In this document: positions 1 to 8,381 of the stretch, in pieces
How positions within the stretch are numbered: position 1 is the first letter of the stretch
Layout: the number at the start of each line of letters is the position of its first letter
Assembly: GCA_037969115.1 (NCBI GenBank)
Contig: JBBKWQ010000122.1
Coordinates: 1 to 31,124, forward strand
Reading direction: 5' to 3'
DNA length: 31,124 bases
From: JBBKWQ01 sp037969115
GTDB lineage: Bacteria; Actinomycetota; Acidimicrobiia; Acidimicrobiales; Ilumatobacteraceae
Notes under the pieces: generated by a model
Seen by the model: only the letters and a program-made list of their open reading frames with translations
The model's database searches: none
What the model was told of the DNA's origin: nothing
Translations under genes and position numbers: made by a program

Positions 1-1
1 G

Positions 2-907
2 TTGACGACCGCCGAACTGATCGGCATCCACCAACACTTCATCGAGCTCGAACACCGAGCCGACATCGAAACCCGCCGTCTCGAACACGGTGACACCGCG
101 GACCAACATCCGCTGCCACGCACCGCTGCACAGCGACGCTTCGACGCCCTCGTTGCGATCTGCCGGGCCGCGATCGCCGCCCCCACCCGGGCAAACGCAC
201 CCGAACCCGTCGTCAACATCCTCATCGACGCAACCACCCTCCACGACACACTCAGCCGACACGGGCTCACACCCGACACGAAGGTGTTCACCGACCCAGC
301 ATTGATCGACGACTTGATCCACGGCCCGGTCGATCCGCGCAACCGCCGGTGCGAAACCTCCTCCGGCATCGCACTGCACCCCGACCTCGTCCTCCAAGCC
401 GCTTTGTTGGGACACGTCCGCCGGGTCATCGTCGACTCCGCCGGTGTGATCATCGATCTCGGACGACGCCAACGGCTCTTCACCGGCTCCTCCCGCACCG
501 CCGCTCAACTCCTCGCCACCCACTGCGGGCACCCCGGCTGCGACATCCCTGCCCACCTCACCAACATCGACCACATCAACGAATGGTCTCGCCACCACGG
601 TCCCACCAACCAAACCAACGCCGACCCCAAGTGCGGCACCCACGACCGATACAAACACCGACGACGATGGCGCAACCGACGCGCCACCAACGGACACCTC
701 TACAGCATCAGAGCCGACGGCACCATCGTCCTACCCGTCGGCGCCCGCACACCCACCTTCCCCAACGCCCGCGACGACGACCCCTACCACGACTCGCACG
801 ACCCCGAGCACAACACCCAACTCCCGCCGAGCGTACGAGGGGTGTCTAGATCGGGTGACCGGAGTCGACCGCCCGTCGCAGCGCCGGGTTCTCGATCGAA
901 CGACTGA
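2..907 (+). CDS. DUF222/13E12-type HNH endonuclease, 5' truncated by window edge
   Basis: The C-terminal half is a classic HNH nuclease module. A CGHPGCDIP knuckle is followed by the IDHINEW core, then TNADPKCGTHDRYKHRRRW, giving the Cys-Cys / Asp-His / Asn / Cys-His pattern at roughly residues 175-225. The preceding segment resembles the DUF222 region found in actinobacterial 13E12-repeat proteins. These proteins usually run to about 400-500 residues, so the TTG at position 2 is probably internal and the true start lies to the left. The family occurs in many diverged copies in actinobacterial genomes; its role (mobile, homing or defensive) is not established. The last 62 bases overlap, in antisense, the 3' end of the SARP regulator gene. 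The final ~20 residues are Arg/Ser/Pro-rich with no family signature, so this tail may be a run-on after loss of an earlier stop codon. Confidence 0.85.
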   Translation: MTTAELIGIHQHFIELEHRADIETRRLEHGDTADQHPLPRTAAQRRFDALVAICRAAIAAPTRANAPEPVVNILIDATTLHDTLSRHGLTPDTKVFTDPALIDDLIHGPVDPRNRRCETSSGIALHPDLVLQAALLGHVRRVIVDSAGVIIDLGRRQRLFTGSSRTAAQLLATHCGHPGCDIPAHLTNIDHINEWSRHHGPTNQTNADPKCGTHDRYKHRRRWRNRRATNGHLYSIRADGTIVLPVGARTPTFPNARDDDPYHDSHDPEHNTQLPPSVRGVSRSGDRSRPPVAAPGSRSND

Positions 908-2648
908 ACGCATGGGCGGCCTGACCGGAAGCTTCGTCACCGAGATCGGCGAGCCGTAGCGCCGCTCGGGCGGAGTACTCGCGAAGCCCGTTCTCACCCG
1001 CACACGCGACGAGCTGGTGAACTGTGCTTCGGCTGGTGTCCTCATTCGTCGACCTCGTCACATCGCACTTTCCTTCGAGCGCGTGGGCGAGCACCCAGAC
1101 ATATGGGAGCGCATGCTCGAGGCTCCGCTCGGTCCACGCGTTGGCCGCCTCGGGATCGCGCTGGTCGTTTGCGACGGCTGCGAGTGAGCGGCTCGCGACC
1201 GACGCCCAGCAGAGGTCTCCGACTTCCCGGGCGAGGGCATACGCGCTCTCGAGCTGAACGAGTGCCTGTTGGACGTGCCCTTGGCGTCGAAGAATCTCGC
1301 CTCGTTGGGATTGCGGCCATGGAAGCAGCGCGGCCCAGCGCTCCGATCGGGCGATGTCGATGCTCTCATCGACATAGTCGAGGGCAGTCGCCAGGTCGCC
1401 TCGTAGAAGATGGGTTCTCGCCGCCATCGACAGCGACCAGGCAGACTGACGCTGCTTGCCGGCGCGCCGGGCCTGATCGATAGAGACCTCGAACGCCTCC
1501 AACGACAGGTCGTATTCGGCGTCGTCCGAGAGGGCGAGCCCGCGCAGTCCGTTCGCCACGGCGAGAAGGTGGTCGTCGCCATCGCTCTGTTCGTCGGCCT
1601 TGGTGAGCCAGTAGTGAGATTGGTCGGCATCGCCCGTCTGGATGTGGACGAAGGCGAGTTCGCTACACGCCCGCGACGACAAGTCGTGACGCTCAGCTCT
1701 TTGTGCGGCCGCGATTGCTCGGTGCAAGGTCGCCGTCACCTCCGTCGTGCGGTCCTGTGCCCCGTGGGCGAGAGCTTCGCCGTACTGCAGCAGGGTCTCT
1801 GCCTCGAGATCGGAGTCACCGGACTCACCGGCGAGAGCCACCGCACCGCGCAATCCGTCAAGTCCTCGCTCCGTCGCCCCGGCAGCGATGGCAGCGCGAC
1901 CGGAATCGAGGCGCGCCCGAGCTTCGGCTGTTGCGGTGACGGTGCGAGTGTGTCGGCGAGTAGCTGACGGCTCAGCGGCCGCTTGCTGCAGCGTGGGTGG
2001 GAGTGGAACGTCGAGCTCGCGTCTGAACAGATCTTCGCATCGGGCAAGGTGTCGCCGCGCCTCATCACCTCGCCCCGCCGCGGCGAGGGATCGGAGAAGC
2101 GCTTCTTGGTTGCGGCACTCGAGCGGGTCGAGCTCGACCAGACGCCGAGCGCTTCGGAGAGCCTCGTCGAGCCGGCCGCTCGCGAGATCGGCGAGCACAT
2201 CATCACGGAGCTGGGTCTGTTCGCGCTGGGCGATCTTCATCTGCTGGGCTCGAAGCCAGTACTCGAATGCCGGCAACGCGTCGAAGGTCAACGAGCCGAG
2301 GAGTGTCCCGCCCGAAAGCGAGTCGAACCGACGCTGAGGCCAATCGACGAACTCGATGAGATCGACGGCGTGTTCGTCCTCCAGCGTGATGGTGAGCGGG
2401 TCACCACCAATCTCATCGGTGGACCAGTCCGCCGCCCGTCGGATCTCGGACAGTGTCCAACGCAGGGTTGCGAGTGGGTCGTTCGCATCGTTGAAAAGCA
2501 GCTCAGCAACCGTTCGACGCGACGGCGGTCGCTCCGAGAGGACGAGATAGGCGATGAGTGCCCATGCCTTTCGCCCGCGGGGCGGTGCACCCGGGTCGCC
2601 GTCGCGCTCGATCCAAGGTTCACCGAGAAGATGCAAGACAACGCTCAT
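846..2648 (-). CDS. SARP/AfsR-type transcriptional regulator (winged helix + BTAD + TPR)
   Basis: A 600-residue cytoplasmic regulator. Residues 1-90 form an OmpR/PhoB-type winged helix of the SARP kind, beginning VVLHLLGEPWIERDG and containing GRKAWALIAYLVLSE. Residues about 95-235 match the bacterial transcriptional activation domain (BTAD), with RLVELDPLECRNQEALLRSL and a C-terminal FRRELDVPLPP. From about 250 to 600 the protein is Ala/Leu-rich helical repeats of TPR character. There is no NB-ARC ATPase segment, so it is shorter than full AfsR. The start has a good ribosome site (GAGGGGAGG, 8-9 bases upstream). It is divergent from the DUF1326-DUF2182 genes across a 166-base region holding a tandem 9-mer. 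SARPs generally activate adjacent genes by binding tandem repeats, so that pair is the likely target; this is inference. Confidence 0.9.
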   Translation of the reverse strand: MSVVLHLLGEPWIERDGDPGAPPRGRKAWALIAYLVLSERPPSRRTVAELLFNDANDPLATLRWTLSEIRRAADWSTDEIGGDPLTITLEDEHAVDLIEFVDWPQRRFDSLSGGTLLGSLTFDALPAFEYWLRAQQMKIAQREQTQLRDDVLADLASGRLDEALRSARRLVELDPLECRNQEALLRSLAAAGRGDEARRHLARCEDLFRRELDVPLPPTLQQAAAEPSATRRHTRTVTATAEARARLDSGRAAIAAGATERGLDGLRGAVALAGESGDSDLEAETLLQYGEALAHGAQDRTTEVTATLHRAIAAAQRAERHDLSSRACSELAFVHIQTGDADQSHYWLTKADEQSDGDDHLLAVANGLRGLALSDDAEYDLSLEAFEVSIDQARRAGKQRQSAWSLSMAARTHLLRGDLATALDYVDESIDIARSERWAALLPWPQSQRGEILRRQGHVQQALVQLESAYALAREVGDLCWASVASRSLAAVANDQRDPEAANAWTERSLEHALPYVWVLAHALEGKCDVTRSTNEDTSRSTVHQLVACAGENGLREYSARAALRLADLGDEASGQAAHAFSRSIENPALRRAVDSGHPI

Positions 2649-2690
2649 CGCAGCCTCCCCTCAGCGCGGTCGGACCTGTCGGTCGCCATC

Positions 2691-2726
2691 ACCGTAGTGG
2701 CGCATCGTTTGACGCGACGTTTGACG
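2691..2726. promoter_or_regulatory. tandem 9-mer and -10 between SARP and DUF1326 genes
   Basis: CGTTTGACG occurs twice in direct orientation at 2706-2714 and 2718-2726, a 12-base period. On the minus strand a TACGGT hexamer (2696-2691) could be the -10 of the SARP gene, which places the repeats over its -35 zone. SARP proteins bind direct repeats with near-helical-turn spacing, so this is a candidate autoregulatory or shared site. No convincing plus-strand -10 for the DUF1326 gene was found. Confidence 0.4.
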
Positions 2727-2814
2727 AAGTCGAGTTGGCGTCACACGCACCCTCACACGGCGGCAGCGCATGCTCGGACGAACCCACATCAACGAGGACA
2801 TCGGAGGAATCGAC

Positions 2815-3411
2815 ATGACATGGAATGTGACAGGAAGCTATTTCGAGGCGTGCAACTGCGAGACGGCCTGCCCGTGCGTGTTCCTCAGTCCGCCGACGAC
2901 TGGGGATTGCACGGTGCTGATCGGATGGCACATCGACAGTGGCATTCATGAAGGCGTTGCGCTCGACGATCTGAACGTTGCGCTGGCGGTGCATTCACCG
3001 GGCCACATGGTCGAGACGCCGTGGCGGGCTGCGCTCTATCTCGATGATCGTGCGTCGGAGGAACAGGCGGCGGCGCTCGGTGCCGTCTTCTCGGGCGCAG
3101 CCGGCGGACACCCCGCCGTGCTCGGCGCTCACATCGGCGAGGTCATGGGCGTGGTCGCGGCTCCGATCAGTTTCGAGATCGACGGATCCTCGCGAGCGCT
3201 GCGCATCGGCGAGGTAGCGAATGTGAAGATCATGGCCATCGCCGGCCAGGGCGGCGAACAGGTCACGATCAACAACCACCCACTGTGCATCGGCCCTGGG
3301 TTCGAGGCCGTCGCAGCCCGATCGGAGCATCTGCGCTACACCGATCACGGCTACGAATGGGAGCTGTCGGGCAAGAACGGCTTCTTCTCGCCGTTCAGCT
3401 ACGAGGGCTGA
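2815..3411 (+). CDS. DUF1326 family protein, Cys-rich N-terminus
   Basis: A 198-residue soluble protein of the DUF1326 family (function unknown). The N-terminus WNVTGSYFEACNCETACPC carries four clustered cysteines (C13, C15, C19, C21) with another at C32. A conserved HPLC follows at about residue 156, and the C-terminus ends GYEWELSGKNGFFSPFSYEG. The cysteine cluster suggests metal or redox chemistry, but no reaction is established. The ATG at 2815 is preferred over an in-frame ATG 45 bases earlier because GGAGG lies at 2803-2807 with 7-base spacing and the family begins at this point. It is followed after 2 bases by the DUF2182 membrane protein gene, its usual partner, so the two are almost certainly co-transcribed. 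Confidence 0.9.
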   Translation: MTWNVTGSYFEACNCETACPCVFLSPPTTGDCTVLIGWHIDSGIHEGVALDDLNVALAVHSPGHMVETPWRAALYLDDRASEEQAAALGAVFSGAAGGHPAVLGAHIGEVMGVVAAPISFEIDGSSRALRIGEVANVKIMAIAGQGGEQVTINNHPLCIGPGFEAVAARSEHLRYTDHGYEWELSGKNGFFSPFSYEG

Positions 3412-3413
3412 TC

Positions 3414-4247
3414 GTGACCACGTCGCTCGCACACCGGCCCGCGTCGCGAGGAACACCCACGGCCGTTCTACTGCTCGCAGTCACCGCGGCGTGTTGGGCC
3501 TACCTCTTTCTGCTCCGCTCGGAGATGGGCGCCATGTCTGCGATGGGTGAGATGCCTGCAGCGGGAGGCAGCCGTTCGGTGTTCGCGATGCCGATGACGG
3601 CTGCATGGAGCATCAGCGACGCCGTGCTGATGTGGACCATGTGGGCAGTGATGATGGCCGCGATGATGATCCCGTCGGCCACGCCGATGATTCATGCCTA
3701 CAACACGACGATCACGTCCGCCTCGCGCATCCGATCGCCGTCCCACATCGGATCGACCCCACTGTTCGTTGCCGGGTACCTGTTCGCCTGGAGTGGGTTC
3801 GCAGCTGCTGCTGCCGGAACGCAATGGGTGCTCCACGATGCTTCGCTCGTCGATGCGATGGGGACGTCCACGAGCCGTTGGATTGCCGGCCCGATACTCG
3901 TTCTGGCCGGTGTCTACCAGTTCAGCCGTCTCAAGAACGCCTGTCTCGGCAAGTGCCGGACGCCGCTCGGTTTCCTGTTGAGCGAATGGCGCGCGGGGCG
4001 AGGCGGCGCTTTCGTCATGGGGATTCACCACGGATCGCTCTGCATCGGCTGCTGTTGGGCGCTCATGGCGCTCCTGTTCGTGCTCGGTGTCATGAACCTT
4101 TGGTGGATTGTGCTCGTCGCCACGGTCGTGCTGATCGAGAAGGTCACTCGCAACGACGCTCTCCCGCGTGTTCTCGGTGTGGTGCTCGTTGCGTGGGGTG
4201 GAGTTGTCCTGGCTGGTCTCGCGGGGACACAGATCGGTCGGTCGTGA
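3414..4247 (+). CDS. DUF2182 predicted metal-binding integral membrane protein
   Basis: A 277-residue polytopic membrane protein with the DUF2182 hallmark MWAVMMAAMMIPSATPMI (about 76-93), a C177-x3-C181 pair (CLGKC), and HHGSLCIGCCW (H205, H206, C210, C213, C214). Hydrophobic spans lie near 17-35, 70-90, 115-135, 155-172, 210-245 and 253-270. Between the first two spans is a periodic methionine run, M38-x2-M41-x2-M44-x2-M47, then M59 and M61, resembling Cu(I)-binding Met motifs. The family is described only as a predicted metal-binding membrane protein; substrate and direction are unknown. The GTG start two bases after the DUF1326 stop is chosen because longer in-frame extensions lie wholly inside the upstream gene. 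Confidence 0.9.
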   Translation: MTTSLAHRPASRGTPTAVLLLAVTAACWAYLFLLRSEMGAMSAMGEMPAAGGSRSVFAMPMTAAWSISDAVLMWTMWAVMMAAMMIPSATPMIHAYNTTITSASRIRSPSHIGSTPLFVAGYLFAWSGFAAAAAGTQWVLHDASLVDAMGTSTSRWIAGPILVLAGVYQFSRLKNACLGKCRTPLGFLLSEWRAGRGGAFVMGIHHGSLCIGCCWALMALLFVLGVMNLWWIVLVATVVLIEKVTRNDALPRVLGVVLVAWGGVVLAGLAGTQIGRS

Positions 4248-4321
4248 TGACTGGTTGGTACGGGACGCTGAGCCTGGATCTCCATGGTGCCGCGGCGAAG
4301 CCGACGTAGGCACACGAGTTG

Positions 4322-6238
4322 CTAGTGCGAGGCAGCCGGGGGTGCGAGGCGATCTGCCACGGCCTGCGTCATACGGTCGAGGATGATCGCCATCACCACG
4401 ATGGCGAATCCGACCTCGAAGCCCAGACCCACCTCGCTGTTCTTCACCGCGCTGATCGTCTCGAAGCCGAGACCGCCGCCTCCGACGAGGCCTGAGATGA
4501 TCACCATCGCCAGCACCATCATGATCACCTGGTTGATGGCGGCCATGATCGTGGCGGCCGCGAGGGGAATGCGCACGCCGAACATCGTCTGGCCGGGAGT
4601 GGCGCCGTACATCTGCGACGCTTCGACGCTCTCGGACGGCACCTGGCGAATACCGAGCGCAGAGATTCGAATGCCCGGCACGATCGCGTACAACACCGAG
4701 GCGATGATTCCGGGAACGACACCGAGTGTGAACAACGTGACCGCCGGGATGATGTACACGAGCGACGGAATCGTCTGGAGCGCGTCGAGGAACGGGCTGA
4801 GAATCGCCTCGGCACGAGCGTTGCGTCCGGTCCACACGCCGATCGGCACCGCGATCGCCACCGACACCACCACGGCGGCCACGACCTGCGTGAGCGTGTC
4901 GATCGACAGCTCCCACATGCCGATCATGCCGACAAGCGTGAGGCTGACAGCGTTGAACGTCGCGAGCTTCCAGCCACTCAACAGCCAGCCGCCCCACGCC
5001 GTCGCGAAGACCAGTACCGGCCACGCCAGCGTGTCGGTGAGGAAGTCGCGAACCGGGAGATAGAACCGGCTCACGATGCCGTCGTTGACCGCACGGGTGA
5101 ACCATCGGAGATTGTCGCGGGCCCAGCGAACGCCATCGTCGATCGGGTCGAACGCTTTGATGTCCCACACCTCTGGGAAGTCGACCAAGCCGGCACGACG
5201 TCCGATCAAACTGATCACCAAGAGCGCGCACGCGGTACCGAGCACGACCTTGCGCGATGGCGCGTTCGCTCGATCGGTGCTGGCTGCGGCTCGACCGAGT
5301 CGCTCCAGCACCATCGCCACGGCCACCACCGCGAGACCGGCGGCGATTCCGCGCCCCGTGCGTCGCTGACTCAGCGTGTCCATCACTTCCTGACCCAGAC
5401 CACCGGCGCCGAGCAGCGTGGCGAGCACGACGATGCCGAGCGCCATCATGATCGTCTGCGCCACGCCGGTGAGGATCGTCGGCATCGCCATCGGCATGCG
5501 GACCTTGCGAAGCGTCTGGGCCGTGCTCCCACCGAACATCGTCGATGCCTCGACCGCCTGAGGCGGAACTTCACGGATGCCGAGCGTGGTGAGGCGCACA
5601 ACGGGAGGAAGCGCGTAGACCACCGTGGCGAGCGTGGCGGGCACCGCGCCGATCCCGAAGAACAGCGCCATCGGCACGAAATACACCGGTGCGGGCACGG
5701 TCTGCATGGCATCGAGCACCGGGCGCATCACCTTCTCCGCTCGCGGTCGGAGCGCACCGAGCACGCCGAGCGGCACACCGATGAGGACCGAGATGAACAC
5801 CGCCATGGTCATGAGCGCCAGCGTCTCGATGGTCACGTCCCAGAGCCCGACGAGACCCGGATAGGTCATCGCAATCGCAGCCACCGTGGCCTGGCCCCAC
5901 CGGCGCGTCCGAGCGACGAACAGGAACACGGCGATCGGCAGCACGAACCACGGGACCCACAGCAGGATTGACTCGATGCTGTCGAGACCCCAGCCAACCG
6001 CGTCGGTGATCGGATTGAAGATCGAGGTGAACAACCAATGGCTTCGACGGTTCTGCTGCGACCAGCGCGCGAACCGGTCGAGCGGATCGGACATGGTGGT
6101 GTCGAGCTCGGCCGGAAACGACGAGACACTCGAGAAGGCGAGCTGGAGGACCGCAACCCCGGCCGCCAGCACGATCCAGGGAATCCAACGTCGGTTGAAA
6201 GCCACCGACGAACCCGCGGAAACCGTGGCGGCACTCAT
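4322..6238 (-). CDS. glycine betaine/proline-type ABC transporter permease, two fused permease domains
   Basis: A 638-residue inner-membrane protein containing two ProW/OpuAB-like permease modules in one chain. Module 1 (about 20-320) has the EAA loop EASTMFGGSTAQTLRKVRMP at 230-249 and GAGGLGQEV. Module 2 (about 330-630) has EASQMYGATPGQTMFGVRIP at 539-558 and GGGGLGFET. Both carry the DAMQTVPAPVY / DALQTIPSLVY segment typical of betaine permeases. A normal ProW carries one such module and works as a homodimer, so this chain could supply both halves. The ATG at 6238 overlaps the ATPase stop (ATGA), indicating coupled translation. Last gene of the three-gene operon; it converges on the DUF2182 gene. 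Confidence 0.92.
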   Translation of the reverse strand: MSAATVSAGSSVAFNRRWIPWIVLAAGVAVLQLAFSSVSSFPAELDTTMSDPLDRFARWSQQNRRSHWLFTSIFNPITDAVGWGLDSIESILLWVPWFVLPIAVFLFVARTRRWGQATVAAIAMTYPGLVGLWDVTIETLALMTMAVFISVLIGVPLGVLGALRPRAEKVMRPVLDAMQTVPAPVYFVPMALFFGIGAVPATLATVVYALPPVVRLTTLGIREVPPQAVEASTMFGGSTAQTLRKVRMPMAMPTILTGVAQTIMMALGIVVLATLLGAGGLGQEVMDTLSQRRTGRGIAAGLAVVAVAMVLERLGRAAASTDRANAPSRKVVLGTACALLVISLIGRRAGLVDFPEVWDIKAFDPIDDGVRWARDNLRWFTRAVNDGIVSRFYLPVRDFLTDTLAWPVLVFATAWGGWLLSGWKLATFNAVSLTLVGMIGMWELSIDTLTQVVAAVVVSVAIAVPIGVWTGRNARAEAILSPFLDALQTIPSLVYIIPAVTLFTLGVVPGIIASVLYAIVPGIRISALGIRQVPSESVEASQMYGATPGQTMFGVRIPLAAATIMAAINQVIMMVLAMVIISGLVGGGGLGFETISAVKNSEVGLGFEVGFAIVVMAIILDRMTQAVADRLAPPAASH

Positions 6239-7308
6239 CGGTCGGTGTCGAGTATCCGGAGCACTGCGTCGCGGTCGACCATACCGACCGAACGACCCGC
6301 ATCGTCGACCACTCTCACCTCGCCGGCGCTGCCGACCAGCTTGGGCAAGAGCTCCTCGACCGAACACCCCATCGGCACGGTGACTACTTCGGTGCCGTCG
6401 ATCGGGACGGTCGATCCATTCGCGATCGTGTCGCTCGGCATCGGCGTCATCACGCTCGAGACCGTCAACACCTTCGACCGCGACACGTCCTTGGTGAACT
6501 CGCGCACGTAGTCGGTCGCCGGATCGGCGATGAGCTCTTCGGCAGTTCCCACCTGGTCGAACTCGCCGTCTTTCATGATGGCGATCCGGTCACCCAGCTT
6601 GATCGCCTCGTCGAAGTCGTGCGTGACGAACACGATCGTGCGGTTCATCTCGCCCTGGAGGCGCAACAGCTCGTCCTGCATGTCGCGCCTGATCAGTGGA
6701 TCGAGGGCGGAGAACGGCTCGTCGAAGAACAGCACGGCTGGATCGACCGCCAGCGCTCGGGCGAGACCGACCCGTTGCTGCATACCGCCGGACAGCTGTT
6801 GCGGGTAATGGTCACCCCAACCCTCGAGACCAACGAGCGTGAGGATCTCGTTCGCCGTCTCGTAGCGACTCGCCCGACTCACACCCTGCACTTCTAGCCC
6901 ATAGGCGACGTTGTCGATCACCCTCCGGTGCGGAAACAGACCGAAGTGTTGGAACACCATCGACAACTTCTTGCGGCGAACCTCGCGGAGCTCGGTCTCG
7001 CTCATCGTGGTCAGCTCGCTGCCCTCGAGCCTGATGCTTCCCCGAGTGGTCGCGATGAGTTGGGCCACGCAACGAAGCAACGTCGACTTGCCCGAACCGG
7101 AGAGACCCATGACCACGAAGGTCTCGCCGTAAGAGACATCGAAGGTGACGTCGCGAACGCCGATGGTGTGACCCGTTTCCGAGAGGATCTCGGAACGAGT
7201 CGCACCGTCGTCTGCCAATGCGAGCGCCCGCTTCGGGCGATTCCCGAAGACCTTCCAGACCCCGTCGATGCGCAGGCACACCGACGACCGCTCGTCGGGG
7301 CCGGTCAT
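6235..7308 (-). CDS. glycine betaine/proline ABC transporter ATP-binding protein with CBS region
   Basis: A 357-residue cytoplasmic ATPase of the ProV/OpuAA type. Walker A is GLSGSGKST at about 68-76; the Q-loop is VFQHFGLFPHR, the signature LSGGMQQR, Walker B VLFFDEPFSALD and the H-loop VTHDFDEA. The N-terminal segment with FGNRPKRALAL is typical of betaine ATPases. About 85 C-terminal residues (SSVMTPMPSD through VGMVDRDAVLRIL) form a CBS-like region, which in OpuA senses ionic strength or nucleotides. The ATG at 7308 is chosen because homology begins there; upstream in-frame sequence overlaps the binding-protein gene and is Arg/Ser-rich. It lies 10 bases after the binding-protein stop and overlaps the permease start. 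Confidence 0.93.
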   Translation of the reverse strand: MTGPDERSSVCLRIDGVWKVFGNRPKRALALADDGATRSEILSETGHTIGVRDVTFDVSYGETFVVMGLSGSGKSTLLRCVAQLIATTRGSIRLEGSELTTMSETELREVRRKKLSMVFQHFGLFPHRRVIDNVAYGLEVQGVSRASRYETANEILTLVGLEGWGDHYPQQLSGGMQQRVGLARALAVDPAVLFFDEPFSALDPLIRRDMQDELLRLQGEMNRTIVFVTHDFDEAIKLGDRIAIMKDGEFDQVGTAEELIADPATDYVREFTKDVSRSKVLTVSSVMTPMPSDTIANGSTVPIDGTEVVTVPMGCSVEELLPKLVGSAGEVRVVDDAGRSVGMVDRDAVLRILDTDR

Positions 7309-7318
7309 GCGTCGGGAC

Positions 7319-8359
7319 TCAGCCGATCCATGCCGACCAGGCGTCCTCGTGGTTCTTGATCCACTCTGCCGCGACGTCCTCGACGTCTTCACCGTCGATC
7401 TCCGCCGACGGCAGCATCTCGAGCTGATCGTCGTTGGTGATCGTGAACGCCTTGAGGAACTCGTACACGGCGGGCGCCTTCTCGGCAAGCCCGGCCGAAG
7501 CTGCCTTCATGAGCACGTCTTCGGGATAGTCGCAGTCGACGCCGCCGTCGCCCGATGCCTGGCTGGCTCCGCACTCCTCGGTGTACGGCGGCAACTCGAC
7601 CTGTTGCAGGTCGTACTTCGAAACGGCAGCAGTCGGTGTCCACCAGTACATCAGGACGGGTTCTTGAGCTGCCACACGCGAGTCGAGTTCGGCAACCGTG
7701 GCCGGTTCGGAACCGGAGAAGACGACTTCGAACGGAAGGCCGAGGTTCTCGATGATCTGACCGTCGAACTCGGAGTACGAGGGATCGGTGCCCAAGAATC
7801 GCCCGTTGTCACCAGTCTCCGCGGTCGCGAACAGTGCGGCGGCCTCGGGCGTCGTGTACCCCTCCCACGTGGCGAGCTCCGGGTTCTGTTCGATCACATA
7901 CGAGGGCACGAACCAACCGATGCGACCGACGGCGCCGAGATCGCCGAGCGACTCGACCGAACCGTCGTCGAGGAAGGCCTGCTCCGATTCGGTGATGCCC
8001 GAGGGCCAGATCTCGAGCGCGGCGTCGAGCGTTCCGTCGGCGAGTCCGGTGAACATGGCCTCGTTCTCGTCGAGGTTGATGATGTCGACCGGATTGCCGA
8101 GCTCGTTCTCGATGAGCTGAGCGGCAACGGCCGCGTTGAGGGCCGACGCCGTCCACGGGTTCACGACCAGCGTGATCGTGGGTTTGTCGCCGCTGTCGGT
8201 TACGGCCTCCGTGGTATCGACCGCATCGTCAGTGGCCTCGGTGGTTTCGGCCGCGGTGTCATCAGACGCGGACGAGGTGTCGGCTGCCTCGTCACTGCCG
8301 CACGCAGCAGCCACGAGCGCCAAGGCGACGAGCGGCGCGATCAGAATTCGCTTCTTCAT
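7319..8359 (-). CDS. glycine betaine/choline-type substrate-binding lipoprotein
   Basis: A 346-residue extracytoplasmic solute-binding protein of the OpuAC/ProX type. The signal peptide MKKRILIAPLVALALVAAAC ends in a lipobox with Cys20 as the lipidated residue. An acidic Thr/Asp/Glu-rich linker (about 22-57) follows, then the ligand domain beginning KPTITLVVNPWTASALNA and containing DIINLDENEAMFTGLADGTLDAALEIW and PVLMYWWTPTAAVSKYDL. The aromatic residues fit a quaternary-ammonium cage, but the exact ligand (betaine, choline, proline betaine) cannot be read from sequence. The start has an AGGGGAG ribosome site. First gene of the transporter operon, divergent from the choline dehydrogenase gene. 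Confidence 0.92.
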   Translation of the reverse strand: MKKRILIAPLVALALVAAACGSDEAADTSSASDDTAAETTEATDDAVDTTEAVTDSGDKPTITLVVNPWTASALNAAVAAQLIENELGNPVDIINLDENEAMFTGLADGTLDAALEIWPSGITESEQAFLDDGSVESLGDLGAVGRIGWFVPSYVIEQNPELATWEGYTTPEAAALFATAETGDNGRFLGTDPSYSEFDGQIIENLGLPFEVVFSGSEPATVAELDSRVAAQEPVLMYWWTPTAAVSKYDLQQVELPPYTEECGASQASGDGGVDCDYPEDVLMKAASAGLAEKAPAVYEFLKAFTITNDDQLEMLPSAEIDGEDVEDVAAEWIKNHEDAWSAWIG

Positions 8360-8381
8360 GATTCTCCCCTTTGGCCCGCGC

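Noticed and set aside
4248..4321. Possible terminator between the DUF2182 and permease stops
   Set aside because: No stem of more than a few pairs and no T-tract could be found by eye.
3468..5231. 587-codon open frame on the minus strand across DUF2182 and the permease
   Set aside because: Arg/His/Gly-rich composition without any domain, overlapping two well-supported genes; a by-product of high GC.
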